A stretch of DNA of 64,000 nt, from the NCBI RefSeq assembly GCF_028550435.1, contig NZ_JAQQKV010000003.1, positions 1 to 64,000 of the forward strand, in the 5' to 3' direction. Origin of the DNA: Asticcacaulis machinosus. Its GTDB lineage: Bacteria; Pseudomonadota; Alphaproteobacteria; Caulobacterales; Caulobacteraceae. Position 1 is the first letter of the stretch. Each line of letters opens with the position of its first letter. Below are positions 38,755 through 48,215 of this stretch, piece after piece. Made by a program: the position numbers and the translations under genes. The notes under the pieces were generated by a model. It saw nothing but the letters and a program-made list of their open reading frames with translations. It had not been told where the DNA came from and did not search any database.

Positions 38755-41700
38755 ATGAAAATCAAAAGGGAGGCGCACGCAGGTGCGCGCGGGATATTGC
38801 TGGCCGGAATTTCGGCCGGTGCGCTTATGATTGCCACCGGTGTCATGGCGCAGGAAGCCGCACCGGCTGCACCGGCTGACAATGTGACCGAAGTGGTCGT
38901 GACCGGCTACCGGGCCTCATTGCAAAGTGCGCTGCGCAGCAAGAAGAATGCTGATGTCATCATGGATGCGATTGACGCCGAAGACATTGCCGATTTCCCG
39001 GACTCGAACCTGGCTGAATCGCTGCAGCGTATCCCCGGCATTTCCATCGACCGGGACAATGGCGAAGGCCGTACCATCAGCGTGCGCGGTCTTGATGGCG
39101 GCTTTAGCCGGGTGCGTATCAACAATATGGAAGCCCTGTCGACCAGCGGTGCCAACAATGCCGACGGCAGCCCCAACCGGTCACGCTCGTTCGATTTCAA
39201 CGCCTTTGCGTCTGAGCTGTTCAGTTCGGTGCGGGTGCGCAAGTCCTCATCCGCCGAAGCCGACGAAGGTTCGCTGGGCGCGACCGTCGATCTGATCACC
39301 GGGCGTCCGTTTGATTTTAAGACCGGCGCCATCGCCTTTTCGGCGGAAAATTCATACTATGAGAACAGCGGCAAAAGCAGCCCGCGCGTGACCGGCCTGT
39401 TCTCCCGCCGCTGGGCCGACGGGCGTCTGGGCTTTCTGGGATCGGTCGCCTGGGCCAAGCGGTCGTCCGAAGACGATAACTATGCCCGCAGCCCCGGTGG
39501 CGTGGAATATGTCTATCGCTCAACAGACTTCACCGGTGACGAACTGCCGGGGCGCGCCGGTTTCGCGGCTCCGACCGGGACTGTATTTACCGCGCTGATT
39601 CCGGCGCCAGCTAACGTCACGGGGGCCGCACTTACGGCCTATAAGGCCAATCCGGCCAACTATTATAATCCGGTCGCCAATCCTCTGGCCTATGCGGAAC
39701 TGACCGGTTCCGATCCGGCGGCCTATGCCAAGCTGCATCCGAATTGTGCGACGACAACGTCCCAGCCAGTGGCAAACCTGACGCCCACGTCGCCCGGCTG
39801 TAACGATTCCCTGATCCGCTTTCCGGCTCTGGCCTCTGTCAGTCAGCGCAATGTCGACACCGAGCGTTTGGGGATCACCACAGCATTTCAGGCGCAGATC
39901 ACCCCGCGTACCCGCCTGTCGGTCGATTTCCTCTATTCAAAGTTTGAGAGTGAGAGCACCAATTACCAGTTGGGTGCCGTTGGCCTGAACCGCAACAACA
40001 CCAATGCGGCCTATGCCTTTGGGGCCAACGTGCCGACCGCCACCGCACGCTCAGGCACCGCCATGACCGATGCCCAGCGCCGCGCCCTCTATCCCGGCGG
40101 GTGTTCGTTCGCGGTCGAAGATGCGCTCAATGCCGGTTATGATTGCGGCCAGCAAATTTACGGCACCACACCGGCGGCGGGCTATACCTACAGCCTTAAC
40201 CCCAAAAATCTCGATCCGTATGAATACTACACCAACGTCAATTCCCCCGGCTATGCGGGCCCTGCGGCGACCTTGCCGTTCCGCGGCGATCTGATCGGGC
40301 GTCCGTCGACCAAGGTTCTGGCCGCAGAAGTCGAAGGCCAGAATGCCACCTATCTTGAGCTTTCCAATGTCGACTGGCGTTCCGGCGCTGACCGGGGCGT
40401 CTATACGACCGAGTTCTCGCAGGTGTCGTTTGAACTGACCCATCAGTTCAGTGAGCGCCTGTTTGGTAAACTGGCCGTCGGGGCATCGAAATCGAGCAAT
40501 GACCAGCACGGGTATCTGGTCGAGTTCAATCGGCTGGATGCGCAGGAAACCTACACCTGGGATCAGCGCAATAAGGATTCTTTGCCGGTGTTCGATCCGG
40601 GCTTTGATGCGGCCAATCCGGCCAACTGGGGTATCGTCAAGGGGCTGTCGGCCATGCGCCACTACCGCAGCGTCACCGAAAACGAATATGCGGGTTGGAA
40701 AGCCGATTTCAGCTACGATCTGACCGAGCATCTGACCTTCAAATTTGGCGCGACCCAGCGCAAATTCGACTTCTTTACCCAGAACTGGACGCGCGGCAGC
40801 GATATCGTCAATCCGACCGAAAAAGAAGCCGGCGTCAGCGTCGCTTCACTGGGCAACATCGTTGAATTCGGGCAGGGGCTTGATCTTCAGGAAGGGACGG
40901 TCACCAGCTTCTTCGTGCCCAATCTCGAAGCCTTCGATGCGACTTTTGGCTTTATGTGTGATTGCGTCAACGCATATGGCGACTGGCGCATTTCCACCAA
41001 GCGCGGCCGTGCTGCCTACAACGTCTCTGAGAAAAACGACTCGTTCTATGGTCAGTTAGACTTCAAATATGAGGTTCTGGGCGGGCGTCGTCTGTCCGGT
41101 AATATCGGGGTACGTCAGGCCAAGACCGAGATCAACTCGATCGGTCAGAATACGGTCGGCCGCATCGTTACCGGCCATAACGAATATACTGATACCCTGC
41201 CGGCGGCGAACGTCACCTTTGAGGTGTTTGAAAACCTCTATATCCGCGCCGCCGCCGCCAAGGTCATGGCCCGTCCGTCGCTGGGGGTCTTAAGCCCGCA
41301 GATCACCGCGATCAATATCCCGTCCGGTACGGACCTGTCGGCCTATGGCACGCTCTCGGTCGGTAATCCGAAACTGGCGCCGTATCGCGGTAAGTCGTTT
41401 GATGTCTCGGCGGAGTGGTACTTCACTCAGGGCGGTCTGATCAGCCTCGGCTGGTTCCGCAAGGAGATCGATTCCTTCCCGCAGACGATTTTCTATGAAG
41501 GGGCTTTGTCTGAGTTCCTGACCGACGAAGAGCGTGCGGCCTTAAAGCTTCAGTTCCCCGGCCTGACCGGCGGCGATGTCAACCGTCGGGCCTGGATCGA
41601 TAATGACGGTCTGGTTCAGGCCCGCCAGATGCGCGACACACCGGGCGGTTATCTTGAGGGATGGGAGTTCAGTTATCAGCAGGATCTGACCTTCCTGCCG

Positions 41701-42213
41701 TGGTATTTCAAAAACCTCGGTGTCCAGTTCAATATGACCAAGCTGGAGTCTGAGTTCCAGTACCTGATCGATCCGGGCAGTGTCACACCGGGTACCGGCG
41801 TGGTGACCCGTCCGGCGACCTGGGCGCCGGGGCCGTGGCTGGGGTCTTCGCCCAAGGGGATGAATTTCACCCTCTATTATGAGACCGAAAAGTTCAATGC
41901 CCGCGTTTCTGTCGCCAAGCGTGATGAGTTCTATAAGACCTATCCGATCGGCGTCGGAAGCTGCGATCCGGGGCTTCAGGCCAATGGTTCGGCCTGTAAC
42001 TCACCGCTGATCAATGAGTTCGGCATCACCGACGGCACGACCAATGTCGATATGTCGATGCGCTATGCACCGATCAAGCGGGTAAATATCACGTTCGAAG
42101 CCCTCAATCTGACCAATGAGACCGGACGTCAGTACGCATACACCGACCCTGCGCTGACCTCCTACAGCTCAACCGGTCGGAACTTCAGGCTTGGGTTGCG
42201 CTATAAGTACTAG
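38755..42213 (+). CDS. Large TonB-dependent receptor, no STN (glycan type)
   Basis: 1152 aa from the ATG at 38755, preceded by AGGGA; the frame extends to 38671 but has no ribosome site there. The signal peptide ends near VMAQ (about 33). The TonB box VTEVVVTGY follows at once, then a plug (FPDSNLAESLQRIPGISIDRDNGEG) and a very long barrel ending in GLRYKY. It is typical of the TonB-Xanth-Caul family used for oligosaccharide uptake. With the LacI-type operator upstream and the GH3 gene downstream it probably imports xylo-oligosaccharides. The stop codon lies in the first base pairs of a long hairpin. Confidence 0.92.
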   Translation: MKIKREAHAGARGILLAGISAGALMIATGVMAQEAAPAAPADNVTEVVVTGYRASLQSALRSKKNADVIMDAIDAEDIADFPDSNLAESLQRIPGISIDRDNGEGRTISVRGLDGGFSRVRINNMEALSTSGANNADGSPNRSRSFDFNAFASELFSSVRVRKSSSAEADEGSLGATVDLITGRPFDFKTGAIAFSAENSYYENSGKSSPRVTGLFSRRWADGRLGFLGSVAWAKRSSEDDNYARSPGGVEYVYRSTDFTGDELPGRAGFAAPTGTVFTALIPAPANVTGAALTAYKANPANYYNPVANPLAYAELTGSDPAAYAKLHPNCATTTSQPVANLTPTSPGCNDSLIRFPALASVSQRNVDTERLGITTAFQAQITPRTRLSVDFLYSKFESESTNYQLGAVGLNRNNTNAAYAFGANVPTATARSGTAMTDAQRRALYPGGCSFAVEDALNAGYDCGQQIYGTTPAAGYTYSLNPKNLDPYEYYTNVNSPGYAGPAATLPFRGDLIGRPSTKVLAAEVEGQNATYLELSNVDWRSGADRGVYTTEFSQVSFELTHQFSERLFGKLAVGASKSSNDQHGYLVEFNRLDAQETYTWDQRNKDSLPVFDPGFDAANPANWGIVKGLSAMRHYRSVTENEYAGWKADFSYDLTEHLTFKFGATQRKFDFFTQNWTRGSDIVNPTEKEAGVSVASLGNIVEFGQGLDLQEGTVTSFFVPNLEAFDATFGFMCDCVNAYGDWRISTKRGRAAYNVSEKNDSFYGQLDFKYEVLGGRRLSGNIGVRQAKTEINSIGQNTVGRIVTGHNEYTDTLPAANVTFEVFENLYIRAAAAKVMARPSLGVLSPQITAINIPSGTDLSAYGTLSVGNPKLAPYRGKSFDVSAEWYFTQGGLISLGWFRKEIDSFPQTIFYEGALSEFLTDEERAALKLQFPGLTGGDVNRRAWIDNDGLVQARQMRDTPGGYLEGWEFSYQQDLTFLPWYFKNLGVQFNMTKLESEFQYLIDPGSVTPGTGVVTRPATWAPGPWLGSSPKGMNFTLYYETEKFNARVSVAKRDEFYKTYPIGVGSCDPGLQANGSACNSPLINEFGITDGTTNVDMSMRYAPIKRVNITFEALNLTNETGRQYAYTDPALTSYSSTGRNFRLGLRYKY

Positions 42214-42283
42214 TGTCCTGAATCTGAAATTCGCCTCATGGCTATATCAAGCTTTAGCGAATTTCAGATTCAACAGGACACTA
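42211..42283. repeat. Long hairpin repeat, copy 1
   Basis: Arms TAGTGTCCTG+AATCTGAAATTCGC (42211-42234) pair with GCGAATTTCAGATT (42257-42270) and CAGGACACTA (42274-42283), giving 24 bp with a 3-nt bulge and a 22-nt loop containing ATCAA. The element starts in the TBDR stop codon. Confidence 0.8.
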
Positions 42284-42300
42284 GTAACTAACTGAATTCT

Positions 42301-42372
42301 AGTATTGTTTTGAAATCAAAGTTCGCTTTGTACTTGATATCAAAATGATGCGAACTTTGAATTCACGATACT
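42301..42372. repeat. Long hairpin repeat, diverged copy 2
   Basis: AGTAT...TGAAATCAAAGTTCGC (42301-42326) pairs with GCGAACTTTGAATTCA...ATACT (42350-42372). The layout, loop (ATCAA) and GCGAA border match copy 1, but stem bases differ on both arms so that pairing is kept. The remaining bases to 42549 are the GH3 leader, with no clear motif. Confidence 0.7.
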
Positions 42373-42549
42373 GGTGCGCTCATCTCTGGCCGTCCTCTCC
42401 TTCCCGTTGGGGCGGCCTTCTTCCTAAACTACGCGCGAAAATTGCTGACCATTTAACGTGCGGGCAGGTTGTGTCGTCATCCCGATCGCAACCTGCTCTT
42501 TTTTAGGTTAGGCTGCGTGCGAAAATTATAAAATACAGGGCGTGAAATC

Positions 42550-45177
42550 ATGAAAACCTTTCGCACGATGGCTTTGACTTCGGTTATGCTGGCTGCACTG
42601 ACGGCACCGGCAATGGCACAAACGCCTGCGCCTTATCAGACGCAGACCCTGACCCCGCAGGCGCGGGCAGAAGATATCGTGTCGCGCCTGACACTTGAGG
42701 AAAAAGCGGCTCAGATTCAGAATAATGCGGCCGCTGTGCCCCGTCTGGGTTTGCCCGCCTATGAGTGGTGGAATGAGGGCCTGCACGGGGTGGCGCGCGC
42801 CGGAGAGGCGACGGTGTTCCCGCAGGCGGTGGGACTGGCCGCGACCTGGGACACGCCGCTGATGCAGCGCGTGGCTGATGTCATCGCCACCGAATTTCGC
42901 GCCAAGAACCTTGGGTTTCGCACAGCCGACGGCAGCACCAAGCGCTATCAGGGCCTGACCGTATGGTCACCCAATGTCAATATTTTCCGCGATCCGCGCT
43001 GGGGGCGGGGACAGGAAACCTATGGCGAAGATCCGCACCTGACCTCACGCATGGGCGTGGCCTTCATCAAGGGGCTGCAAGGGCCTGATCCGGCTCATCC
43101 CAAAACCGCAGCGACCGTAAAGCATCTGGCGGTCCATTCCGGCCCCGAAGCCGACCGCCATTTCGACGATATTCACCCGTCGAAGCGCGATGAGATCGAC
43201 ACCTACCTGCCCGCGTTTCATGCCGCGATTACCGAAGCCCGCGTCGAAGGGATCATGTGCGCCTATAATGCCGTCAACGGTGTTCCCGCCTGTGGCTATA
43301 CGCCCTATATGCGCGACCGTGTGAAAACGGAGTGGGGCTTTAAGGGGCATATTGTTTCCGACTGTGCCGCGATTGCCGATTTTTACCTGCCGAAATCCCA
43401 TGCCTATGTCAAAACGCCGGAAGAGGCGATCGCGGTGGCGTGGAAGGCCGGAACCGACCTCAACTGCGATTTCGTGTCTAACAAGACTTTCGATCCGCAA
43501 ACTACGGTCAATGCGGTCCAACAAGGTTTATTGAGCGAGGCGGTGCTGGATCAGGCCCTGATCCGCCTGTTTGAAATCCGCTATCGTCTGGGCTTACTGG
43601 ATCAGCCCTATACGGGGCCGTTTGCGGGTATCAAGCCGACCGATTACGACACGCCCGAACACCGCGCTCTGGCGCTGGAGACGGCGGAAAAATCGCTGGT
43701 GCTGCTCAAAAACGATGGCCTGCTGCCGTTTAAGGGTGATCCGCGCCGTATCGCCGTGATCGGCCCCAATGCCAACAGTGTTGAGGCGCTGGTCGGCAAC
43801 TATAATGGCACACCCTCAAAGCCGGTCACCATCTATGCGGGCCTGAAGGCGCGCTATCCCAATGCCGAGGTGACCTTTGTCGAGGGCACCGGCTGGGTCG
43901 CGCCACCGCTGGAGAATGTGCCGGACAGTGCCTTTTGTCAGGACGCGGCCTGCGCCACGCCGGGCCTGAAACTCGAAGACTTCAGCGGCCCCAAACCCGA
44001 AGGCACACCGGTCGCCACGTCCACAGTGGTCAATGCCCAGTATCGCTGGGGCTGGCCGACCCGTCAGGCGCGTGAGGCCTCCGTCCGCTGGAGCGGTTAT
44101 GTCCGCCCGACCGAGAGCGGCGGTTACCGTTTCCGCTACACCGGTGATGCCGGATACCGGGTCTGGATCGACGATAAGCTGATTGCCGATGTCTGGGATA
44201 TCGCCTGGCCGACGTCGGATACGGCTGTGCCGCTGGAGGCCGGTAAGACCTATAAGATCCGCATCGAAGCCGCGCAAAAGGGCGAACGTGGCGATCACCG
44301 CCTGCAATGGAGCCAGCCCAGCGCCAATGACACCAAGGCGATGGCCGCGGCGCAGGATGCCGATCTCATTGTATTCGCCGCAGGACTTACCGCCCGTCTC
44401 GAAGGCGAGGAAATGAAGGTGCTGGCGCCCGGCTTTGCCGGTGGTGATCGCACCAGCCTTGACTTGCCGGAGCCGCAGCAAAAATTGATTGAGCGCCTGC
44501 ACGCGACGGGCAAACCGGTGGTTCTGGTGCTGATGAGCGGCAGCGCCATGAGCGTCAACTGGGCCGATAAAAACCTGCCCGCTATCATTGAGGCCTGGTA
44601 TCCGGGCGGTGAGGGCGGCCATGCGGTCGCCAAGCTCATTGCCGGTGATTTCAGTCCGGCGGGGCGTTTGCCGGTGACATTCTACAAATCCGCCGACCAG
44701 TTGCCGCCGTTCAAGGATTACAGCATGGACGGCCGCACCTACCGCTATTTTGCCGGTGAGGCGCTCTATCCCTTCGGTCATGGCCTGAGCTATACGACCT
44801 TTAGCTATGGCAAGCTCAAACTGGATCGCACCAAGATCAAAGCCGGTCAGCCGGTGCGCGTCAGTGTCGATGTGACCAACACCGGTAAGCGTGACGGTGA
44901 TGAGGTGGTGCAGCTTTATGTGTCACGGAACGGTGCCGATGCGCCGATCCGCGCCCTGAAAGGCTTTGAGCGGGTCGCCCTCAAGGCCGGGGAGACGAAA
45001 ACGGTAAGGTTCATGCTCGATGCCAAGGCCATCAGTGTGGTCACAGCCGGTGGTGAGCGGGTGCTGGACGCCGGGCCGGTCGATGTGTGGGTCGGAGGCG
45101 GTCAGCCGGTATCCGACGTTGCCGGGTCAAAGGCCACGCTCACCGTGTCCGGCACCAAAGCCCTTAGCGCTTTCTAG
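42550..45177 (+). CDS. GH3 beta-xylosidase-like enzyme with PA14 domain
   Basis: 875 aa with a signal peptide (cut near AMAQ, about 25). The GH3 N-terminal barrel has WWNEGLHG, KHLAVHSGPE and the nucleophile Asp271 in VSDCAA. The GH3 C-terminal domain is interrupted by a PA14 carbohydrate-binding module (about 500-590). The acid/base region is LEGEEM (about 616-621). A fibronectin-type-III-like end follows. This architecture is usual for xylan 1,4-beta-xylosidases, though beta-glucosidase activity cannot be excluded. Placed after the TBDR, it would degrade imported oligosaccharides in the periplasm. Confidence 0.9.
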   Translation: MKTFRTMALTSVMLAALTAPAMAQTPAPYQTQTLTPQARAEDIVSRLTLEEKAAQIQNNAAAVPRLGLPAYEWWNEGLHGVARAGEATVFPQAVGLAATWDTPLMQRVADVIATEFRAKNLGFRTADGSTKRYQGLTVWSPNVNIFRDPRWGRGQETYGEDPHLTSRMGVAFIKGLQGPDPAHPKTAATVKHLAVHSGPEADRHFDDIHPSKRDEIDTYLPAFHAAITEARVEGIMCAYNAVNGVPACGYTPYMRDRVKTEWGFKGHIVSDCAAIADFYLPKSHAYVKTPEEAIAVAWKAGTDLNCDFVSNKTFDPQTTVNAVQQGLLSEAVLDQALIRLFEIRYRLGLLDQPYTGPFAGIKPTDYDTPEHRALALETAEKSLVLLKNDGLLPFKGDPRRIAVIGPNANSVEALVGNYNGTPSKPVTIYAGLKARYPNAEVTFVEGTGWVAPPLENVPDSAFCQDAACATPGLKLEDFSGPKPEGTPVATSTVVNAQYRWGWPTRQAREASVRWSGYVRPTESGGYRFRYTGDAGYRVWIDDKLIADVWDIAWPTSDTAVPLEAGKTYKIRIEAAQKGERGDHRLQWSQPSANDTKAMAAAQDADLIVFAAGLTARLEGEEMKVLAPGFAGGDRTSLDLPEPQQKLIERLHATGKPVVLVLMSGSAMSVNWADKNLPAIIEAWYPGGEGGHAVAKLIAGDFSPAGRLPVTFYKSADQLPPFKDYSMDGRTYRYFAGEALYPFGHGLSYTTFSYGKLKLDRTKIKAGQPVRVSVDVTNTGKRDGDEVVQLYVSRNGADAPIRALKGFERVALKAGETKTVRFMLDAKAISVVTAGGERVLDAGPVDVWVGGGQPVSDVAGSKATLTVSGTKALSAF

Positions 45178-45178
45178 A

Positions 45179-45311
45179 GCGGAATGATCTCTACTGGAAT
45201 CATACCCCTCAAGCCGCCACCCCGGCGGCGGCCTAGGTGGCGGGGCCACCGCCCGGCGAGGGACTAAAAAATTCAGATCATTATGTTTCTATCAAAAACA
45301 TAATGATCTGA
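45179..45311 (-). repeat. Dispersed palindromic element, copy B (inverted)
   Basis: 133 bp starting 2 nt after the GH3 stop. Its reverse complement follows copy A (30624-30758) through all three parts. The outer hairpin is perfect here: TCAGATCATTATGTTT/AAACATAATGATCTGA with loop CTATCAA (45273-45311). Like copy A it fills the gap between convergent genes. Confidence 0.85.
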
Positions 45312-45330
45312 GGGTAAAGCCGAAAGCGGC

Positions 45331-46299
45331 TCAGGCGGGCGGAATTCGGGCGGGGAATAACCACTCGTGAATATAGCCTTCATGCCATGCCAGGCTGAGA
45401 TGATGCCTGGCGGTATTGATCGGTATGAAGGACATCAGGAAATGGCCGGCCAGTTTCAGGCTCACCCACAGATTTCGGCCAAGTCCCGGAGTGTTGCCCA
45501 TCAGGTGTGCCTCACGCCGCTCAGTAACGCCTTCCCAGAACATGCGTTGCTTGGCCCATTTCAGGGTCAGGCGATCCGCGGGAATTATGCGCCGGATGGC
45601 CATTTCGGCAAATACCCACAGCCGCCAACCGTTGGCGATGATGCGGTTGACCATAATGCGTTCATCGCCGCTCAGCAACAGGTCGCCGTGGCGCCCCAGG
45701 GTCATATCGTGCCCTCCGACGGTGATGGCCACATCGCGGCGCACCATAAGGTTGGCGCCGGTGACCATCGGATTGAGGGTGCAGTCGCCTTCGCGCGAGG
45801 GGTAGGGGTAGATCAGGATGCGCCAGGCATCGGTCAGATGTGATGTGTCGCCATCGAATTCCGGTATCACCGGCCCGCCGATGATGGCGCAGTTTTCCGG
45901 CACGTTGTTTATGGCGTGGAACAAGGCCTGTACCCAGTCATCGGAGATCAGGGCGTCATCATGGATAAACGCCACCCATTTACCATGTGCGCAGGCCAGT
46001 GCCAGATTGCGGGCGCGGGAGGAGCCGGAGATATCCAGCCGGACCAGCCGCACGCGGGCGGCGTTTGACCCCGGCATTTGCGCCGTCTCTATCAAAGCCT
46101 GAGCGTGCTCGGCATCAGAACCGCTGTCGATGATCAGTAACTCATTGCGCTCAGGGTCCAGTTGCGGGCGCAAGGCGTTGATCAGTTCCGCAGCCTTTTG
46201 GGAACGGTTGTTTGTGGTTATAGCAATCGTGATCAGGGGCTGGCCTGTACCCACCGGATTGGCCGCCGTATCACTGATTAACCGGAAGTTGCCACCCAT
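45331..46299 (-). CDS. Family 2 glycosyltransferase
   Basis: 322 aa, GT-A fold: ITIAITTNNRSQ nucleotide-binding start, a DXD-like HDDALISDDW (about 115) and a GGHD motif near 190. The C-terminal amphipathic part suggests membrane association. It is the last gene of a minus-strand operon (16 bp after rfbC) that makes an activated sugar, so it probably transfers that sugar to a surface polysaccharide or glycoprotein. The acceptor is unknown. Confidence 0.85.
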   Translation of the reverse strand: MGGNFRLISDTAANPVGTGQPLITIAITTNNRSQKAAELINALRPQLDPERNELLIIDSGSDAEHAQALIETAQMPGSNAARVRLVRLDISGSSRARNLALACAHGKWVAFIHDDALISDDWVQALFHAINNVPENCAIIGGPVIPEFDGDTSHLTDAWRILIYPYPSREGDCTLNPMVTGANLMVRRDVAITVGGHDMTLGRHGDLLLSGDERIMVNRIIANGWRLWVFAEMAIRRIIPADRLTLKWAKQRMFWEGVTERREAHLMGNTPGLGRNLWVSLKLAGHFLMSFIPINTARHHLSLAWHEGYIHEWLFPARIPPA

Positions 46300-46315
46300 C
46301 GCTTACTCCCGGCCT

Positions 46316-46867
46316 TTACGCAAAAATCGGTTCGGCATCAGCCGACAGTAGCGGCCAGACGCGATCCTTATCCGAAATCACGCTGACCGGCACCGGCCAG
46401 TCTATACCCAAAGCCGGATCGTCATATCGCAAACCGCCTTCGGCCGACGGCGTATAGGGCGATGACACCAGATAGCTGACTTCGACATCATCGGTCAGGG
46501 TCTGAAACGCATGAGCAAAGCCCGGCGGCACATAGAGCTGATGACGGTTTTCATCCGTCAGTTCAAAGGCCTGGTGCTGCATATAGGTCGGTGATGACCC
46601 GCGCAGATCGACGATGATGTCCATAATCGCACCTTTGAGGCAGCGCACCAGCTTAGCCTCGGCGGCCTCTCCGCGCTGAAAGTGCATGCCGCGCAGCGTG
46701 CCTTTTTCTTTGGAAAACGACGTATTCTGCTGAACGTAGCGGGTGATCAGGCCATGAGCCGCAAATTCGGTCTCGCAATAGGTGCGGGCAAAAAAGCCGC
46801 GCTCATCGCCGCGTTTTTGCAACTCGATCAGCCAGGCGTCTTTGAGGGTGGTTTCGTGAAATATCAT
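46316..46867 (-). CDS. rfbC: dTDP-4-dehydrorhamnose 3,5-epimerase-like cupin (RmlC family)
   Basis: 183 aa, RmlC fold. The motif TLRGMHFQ has the catalytic His62, and VPPGFAHAFQTL with the following SYLVSS carries the active-site region. Its start overlaps the stop of the SAF oxidoreductase (ATGA). Without rmlA, rmlB or rmlD nearby, and with a CDP-glucose enzyme in the operon, the substrate may be a CDP-linked and not a dTDP-linked keto sugar. Confidence 0.85.
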   Translation of the reverse strand: MIFHETTLKDAWLIELQKRGDERGFFARTYCETEFAAHGLITRYVQQNTSFSKEKGTLRGMHFQRGEAAEAKLVRCLKGAIMDIIVDLRGSSPTYMQHQAFELTDENRHQLYVPPGFAHAFQTLTDDVEVSYLVSSPYTPSAEGGLRYDDPALGIDWPVPVSVISDKDRVWPLLSADAEPIFA

Positions 46868-48213
46868 TGGGCGGCTCCGGCTATGGCCATTTGAGGCGCG
46901 AACATAGCCTCCTGCTCGGCATAAAGCTGATCGATCAGGCGGCCCGACGGCAGGTCAAGGTCATCAAAGGTCAGCGGTTGATCCTTGGGCACAGACCGGC
47001 GCAATTTGGCCCCCAGCGCCAGACCGATCGGGATCAGGTTTTCACGGCGGATGACATCGATGTTTTCAGCAACGCCATAAACTTCATAGCCACCGAAATC
47101 TTCGACCGTTTCACCGACCTCAAGGTCTTTTTTGGCCAGAGCGATAACGCCCACAACCGGCCCGGCCTTTGGGGTGAGCACAGGATCATCAAACAGAACT
47201 GCCCGCGCTACGGAGGTTGGCACCTCGAAATGGCAGAGGTGGTAGGGGGTGTAGAAACAATAGTAAGGGCCTGTGCCGAGCTTATAGAGATTCAGATAAT
47301 GCTGCTGACGGGCATTGTCGATCGTGCCCAGCACAAACACGCCGGGGCCGGGGCGGGCGCCCACAACATAGTCAACTATGCCTTCACCGCCTTGCGCCAG
47401 CACGCGATCCAGATGCTCGGCAAAGGCGCTGACGGTGTCCTCCAGCGGCACCAGCGGGGCGCCGGGATTGCCGCCGGAAAAATCAGGGCCGACCATGCCG
47501 CGTTTTGCCACCGTCATGCCGGTGGCGTTGGCGACAATGGCCTGCTCGAACGAAATCTTGGTGCCGTCGGCAAAGGAGGCCACCATCGCCGGTTTCTGCC
47601 CCCACTTTTCGGCAAAGGCCTTTTGCGTGGTCGGATTACGGTAAGGGTCGTGCAGGCCCTTGATATTGCCGCACAGAACCGGCCTGACGCCCAGACCTTC
47701 GACGAAGCGCACCAGATTCATCTGCACGCCCGGCTGATCCCCGTCCGAGAACGAATAGACCACGCCTTTGGCATCGGCGCGCGCCTTAAGGATCGGGCCG
47801 ATGGTGCCGTCCAGTTCGGCATTCATCTGTACCACATGCTTACCGGCTTCGATGGCGGCCAGCACCACATGGGCGGCGTATTCAAGCGAGCCGGTCACCT
47901 CGACCACAGCATCAATGCCGTCAGCGGTCGAAAGTGCGATGGCGTCGGTGGTGGCGACCGGTTTGCCCTCACGGATCAGGGCTTCGATTTCGGCTTTGGT
48001 GGCCGCAGTTTCTGGCTCAACCCCGGCCTCACGATAGGCGGCAAGGGCCGGATCGAGGTTGCGGTTGGCGACGCCCGCCAGAACCATGCCAGGGGTGGCG
48101 GTGATGATTTTCAGCGCTATGCCGCGGCCCTGAAAGCCCGCGCCGACCAGGGCAACGCGGATCGGTTTGTTGTCAGCGTGACGTTTTTTTAGGGCGGTAT
48201 CGACGATGATCAT
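46864..48213 (-). CDS. NAD(P)-dependent oxidoreductase with SAF domain
   Basis: 449 aa from the ATG at 48213, with GGAAAG 7 nt upstream; it begins 2 nt after the rfbF stop. The N-terminal Rossmann fold (VALVGAGFQGRGIALKI) resembles homoserine dehydrogenase and Gfo/Idh/MocA enzymes. The C-terminus (about 345-440) is a SAF domain, otherwise found in sialic acid synthases and antifreeze proteins. Such proteins recur in nucleotide-sugar clusters but their reaction is not established to my knowledge. It probably reduces or oxidises a keto sugar made by its neighbours. Confidence 0.75.
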   Translation of the reverse strand: MIIVDTALKKRHADNKPIRVALVGAGFQGRGIALKIITATPGMVLAGVANRNLDPALAAYREAGVEPETAATKAEIEALIREGKPVATTDAIALSTADGIDAVVEVTGSLEYAAHVVLAAIEAGKHVVQMNAELDGTIGPILKARADAKGVVYSFSDGDQPGVQMNLVRFVEGLGVRPVLCGNIKGLHDPYRNPTTQKAFAEKWGQKPAMVASFADGTKISFEQAIVANATGMTVAKRGMVGPDFSGGNPGAPLVPLEDTVSAFAEHLDRVLAQGGEGIVDYVVGARPGPGVFVLGTIDNARQQHYLNLYKLGTGPYYCFYTPYHLCHFEVPTSVARAVLFDDPVLTPKAGPVVGVIALAKKDLEVGETVEDFGGYEVYGVAENIDVIRRENLIPIGLALGAKLRRSVPKDQPLTFDDLDLPSGRLIDQLYAEQEAMFAPQMAIAGAAQ

Positions 48214-48215
48214 GC

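Noticed and set aside
43816-44781. 321-aa minus-strand frame opposite the GH3 gene
   Set aside because: Antisense shadow of a gene with intact catalytic motifs.
46867-48192. 441-aa plus-strand frame opposite the SAF oxidoreductase
   Set aside because: It mirrors the coding gene almost exactly and has no signal or domain. The minus-strand protein has a clear Rossmann fold and operon coupling.
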